Part shown: in pieces, positions 62,324 through 64,000 of the stretch | Layout: every line of letters begins with the position of its first letter | How positions within the stretch are numbered: the first letter of the stretch is position 1 | From: Abyssibius sp040880065 | Lineage (GTDB): Bacteria; Pseudomonadota; Alphaproteobacteria; Rhodobacterales; Rhodobacteraceae | Reading direction: 5' to 3' | Assembly (NCBI GenBank): GCA_040880065.1 | Contig: JBBDJE010000038.1 | Location: 1 to 64,000, forward strand | Length of the DNA stretch: 64,000 bases | The notes under the pieces: generated by a model | The model's input: the letters and a program-made list of their open reading frames with translations, nothing else | The model's database searches: none | What the model was told of the DNA's origin: nothing | Position numbers and translations under genes: made by a program

Positions 62324-62350
62324 AACGGGTTCTGGGAGGAACAAACCGTT
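62324..62350 (-). ncRNA. Hairpin small RNA, second copy (cuckoo/CcsR type)
   Basis: AACGGGTT (62324-62331) pairs with AAACCGTT (62343-62350) with one mismatch. On the minus strand the loop reads TTCCTCCCAGA, carrying UCCUCCC. It follows the first hairpin by eight bases and precedes the terminator. The pyrimidine-rich loop would match the anti-SD-like or SD sequences of target mRNAs. Confidence 0.65.
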
Positions 62351-62358
62351 TTCGTCAT

Positions 62359-62397
62359 GGTATCGGGGTTACTCTGGGAGGAGCGAGGTCCGATACC
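62359..62397 (-). ncRNA. Hairpin small RNA, first copy (cuckoo/CcsR type)
   Basis: GGTATCGG (62359-62366) pairs perfectly with CCGATACC (62390-62397). On the minus strand the loop holds CTCCTCCC (complement of 62376-62383). Tandem hairpins with CUCCUCCC loops downstream of a DUF1127 gene define the cuckoo/CcsR RNAs of Rhodobacterales and Rhizobiales, which respond to stress in Rhodobacter. The fit in position, strand, loop and terminator is good; expression is not shown. Confidence 0.72.
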
Positions 62398-62462
62398 CTC
62401 AATGCCGTGTGTTCGCCACGATCATCGGGTAAGTGATACAGTTGGTGCGATAGGCGATCTCC

Positions 62463-62711
62463 TTACTGGTTGCGCAAGATAAATTCCCGGGCGACGTTTC
62501 TGGCAGCGATGGCGGGGATTTCCGCGCGCGCAATGCCGTTATCAGCCAGTGACCGGTCTGAAAGGTTCGACAACGCATAAATCGTCGCGCGTAGCCGTGC
62601 CTTGCGATGCAATGCCGTTGGAATGCCGGAAACGGTTTGCAAAAGTTTGGCGGCAAAGGTGTTTGGCCCGCGTAAAACCCAACTGCTGTTATTGCTTTTC
62701 GCGATCTGCAT
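62463..62711 (-). CDS. DUF1127 (YjiS-like) small protein
   Basis: The 82-residue basic protein has a C-terminal DUF1127 motif (LSDRSLADNGIARAEIP). In Rhodobacter a DUF1127 protein encoded upstream of CcsR RNAs (CcaF1) is an RNA-binding protein affecting their processing; the same gene order is seen here. The ATG at 62711 follows AGAGGTGG. The unit is divergent from the lysR gene. Confidence 0.8.
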   Translation of the reverse strand: MQIAKSNNSSWVLRGPNTFAAKLLQTVSGIPTALHRKARLRATIYALSNLSDRSLADNGIARAEIPAIAARNVAREFILRNQ

Positions 62712-62731
62712 GGCGCCACCTCTTTTTTGTT

Positions 62732-62762
62732 TGCTGCGCTGCAATATTTATGCTGCACTGCA
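62732..62762. promoter_or_regulatory. Direct repeat between DUF1127 and lysR, possible operator
   Basis: TGCTGCGCTGCA (62732-62743) and TGCTGCACTGCA (62751-62762) differ at one base and start 19 bases apart, about two helical turns. They lie in the divergent gap just upstream of the DUF1127 start. The second copy runs into a CTGCACTGCAG palindrome-like stretch. A LysR-type regulator commonly binds such a divergent gap. Confidence 0.45.
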
Positions 62763-62844
62763 GTAGTAGCGCGCCCGACGCCGCGATCAAACCCGTTGAA
62801 TGCGCATAGGGGTGTTGCCAGACAGGAAAGGAAGCCAGTAAAAC

Positions 62845-63735
62845 ATGGACGTATCTTCGCAAATGCTAACCTTTGTGCGCGTTGTGGAGGCGGGCAGCAT
62901 TTCTGCCGCATCTAGGTCAAGCGGGCAGACACCTTCGGCGCTCAGCAAGCAAATCAGCCATCTTGAAGACCATGTCGGCTATCGTTTGCTGCACCGCACC
63001 AAAGCGGGCATATCGCTCACTAGTGAGGGGCAGCCGTTTTATGAAAAGTGCCGCGCGGTTGCCGAAAAGGTCCAGGAGGCCGAAGAACTTGTTCTGACCT
63101 GCGGCGCGGCACCAAAGGGGCAGCTACGTGTCGCAACAAGCGTGGCCTTTGGTAAAGCGCAACTCATCCCCGCATTGCCGCAATTCCTTGACCTTTATCC
63201 GGATATCAAGGTCTCGCTCGAACTGACCGACCGGCCCGTAGACCTTGAAGCCGAGAAATTCGACGTCGCCATCAGCTATGCCGAACAGCTGACCCACCCC
63301 AACGTCATGACCCGCACAATCATGAAGAACGCGCGGATCATCTGCGCCGCACCCGGCTTTATTGCCAGATATGGCGCGCCGAAATCATTTGACGAACTTG
63401 AGAACTTCAACTGCCTGCGCACTTCAAACGGTATTGGTCGCAACGCGTGGCGGGCCGAGTTTGAGGGTGTTACCCATAATGTAAACGCCACCGGAAATTT
63501 CGAGGGGAATAGCGGCAATGCCGTCTATATGGCCGCACTTGCTGGTTTGGGAATCGCACGGCTCTCAACCTATCTGGTGGCCGACAAAATCGCATCGGGC
63601 GAGCTGGTCAGGCTGTTCCCGTGGTACGTTCAACAACATGCCGATGTTGCGGTCAATTTTACGGCCAAACGCAATCTGGCACCAAAAATCCGCGCTTTCA
63701 TCGACTATCTGGCAGCCCGGTTCCGGCAGAAGTAG
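62845..63735 (+). CDS. LysR-family transcriptional regulator
   Basis: The 296-residue protein has an N-terminal winged helix-turn-helix (QMLTFVRVVEAGSISAASRS ... SALSKQISHLEDHVGYRLL, about residues 7-55) and a periplasmic-binding-like effector domain (QLRVATSVAFGKAQLIPALP). It belongs to the CrgA-like branch by the motif FLDLYPDIKVSLELTDRPVDL. The ligand is unknown. AGGAAAGGAAG precedes the ATG. Its likely targets include the divergent DUF1127/small-RNA unit. Confidence 0.9.
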   Translation: MDVSSQMLTFVRVVEAGSISAASRSSGQTPSALSKQISHLEDHVGYRLLHRTKAGISLTSEGQPFYEKCRAVAEKVQEAEELVLTCGAAPKGQLRVATSVAFGKAQLIPALPQFLDLYPDIKVSLELTDRPVDLEAEKFDVAISYAEQLTHPNVMTRTIMKNARIICAAPGFIARYGAPKSFDELENFNCLRTSNGIGRNAWRAEFEGVTHNVNATGNFEGNSGNAVYMAALAGLGIARLSTYLVADKIASGELVRLFPWYVQQHADVAVNFTAKRNLAPKIRAFIDYLAARFRQK

Positions 63736-63940
63736 CGCCCGGAACCTGTTCAGATCAACCGGGCCACCGCTATCATCTAGGCGATGATCAGGCGCATTCA
63801 CATGGTGCTGCACAGCATCAGGCAATTCATCCAGACGCTTGGAAAACGCGCGCACGAGGTTGCCAAACTGCCCGCTTAGGCCATCGGGCGCGGCGCTACC
63901 ACTGGACTTTGGCAGCGCGCACCATTACATCCGCGCCAGT
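63736..63940. other. Gap between lysR and smpB
   Basis: These 205 bases hold no convincing gene. A plus-strand ATG frame at 63784-63879 encodes only 31 residues (Arg/His/Gln-rich) without a family match or a good ribosome site, and is not called as a gene. The promoter of smpB is expected here. Confidence 0.5.
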
Positions 63941-64000
63941 ATGGCAGGCAAAAAATCAGATCCGAACAACAAGGTCGTCGCCGAGAACCGGCGCGCACGG
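63941..64000 (+). CDS. smpB: SsrA-binding protein SmpB, N-terminal 20 residues (cut by window edge)
   Basis: The ATG at 63941 opens a frame reading MAGKKSDPNNKVVAENRRAR to the last base. KVVAENRRAR is the invariant start of SmpB, the tmRNA partner in ribosome rescue. The remaining ~135 residues lie outside the window. Confidence 0.88.
   Translation, partial: MAGKKSDPNNKVVAENRRAR

Noticed and set aside
63784..63879. 31-residue plus-strand frame between lysR and smpB
   Set aside because: No family match, no clear ribosome site, and too short to judge; left as part of the gap.

Overview
The window reads as the chromosome of a Rhodobacterales (Roseobacter-group) alphaproteobacterium. It is GC-rich and densely packed with ATGA/GTGA-type overlaps. 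It carries alphaproteobacterial markers: the cell-cycle regulator GcrA, a DUF2794 protein, a DUF1127 gene followed by hairpins with CUCCUCCC-type loops, and the start of smpB. No tRNA, rRNA, insertion sequence or CRISPR array was seen.

Layout. 1-5.0 kb: housekeeping genes (DUF1697 end, trhO, two transporters, zapE, trxC). 5.1-10.3 kb, minus strand: a flagellar export block (SLT transglycosylase, flhA, fliR, flhB, a small coiled-coil gene). 10.4-16.4 kb: argE, gcrA, recQ, gamma-glutamyltransferase, DUF2794. 16.5-46.6 kb, minus strand: one 30-kb type VI secretion (T6SS) cluster transcribed tssA-tssB-tssC-hcp-tagJ-tssE-tssF-tssG-tssH-unknown-ion channel-sheath fusion-small unknown-vgrG-unknown-PAAR-tagH-tssK-tssL-tssM-tagF-pppA. 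46.9-56.9 kb: an envelope and signalling module with an M15-type peptidase, two Ser/Thr kinases, a haem-type sensor with HAMP, a caspase-like protease, a peptidoglycan-binding protein, two small lipoproteins and an OmpA protein. 57-64 kb: a DapA-family gene, an aminotransferase, a lytic transglycosylase, dapA, a DUF1127/small-RNA locus, a LysR regulator and the start of smpB.

How it works together. The T6SS has all core parts except a recognisable TssJ lipoprotein. It carries the parts of a threonine-phosphorylation switch: FHA protein TagH, phosphatase PppA and TagF inside the cluster, and two candidate kinases just beyond it.

The most unusual object is at 29124-33911: one 1,595-residue protein that begins with a near copy of TssB, continues through about 800 acidic residues (26 tandem copies of a 21-residue repeat, then Asp/Leu-rich repeats), and ends with a second TssB-like region and a TssC-like region that lacks the normal TssC C-terminus. 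It is translationally coupled to a NaChBac-type voltage-gated sodium channel gene and sits beside a lysine-rich protein of unknown function. This channel/sheath-fusion insert in a T6SS operon is the best candidate for undescribed biology here. Other notable signals are four GANTC (CcrM) sites within 48 bp upstream of gcrA, a DUF1127-coupled hairpin RNA locus, and strong hairpins on both sides of hcp.
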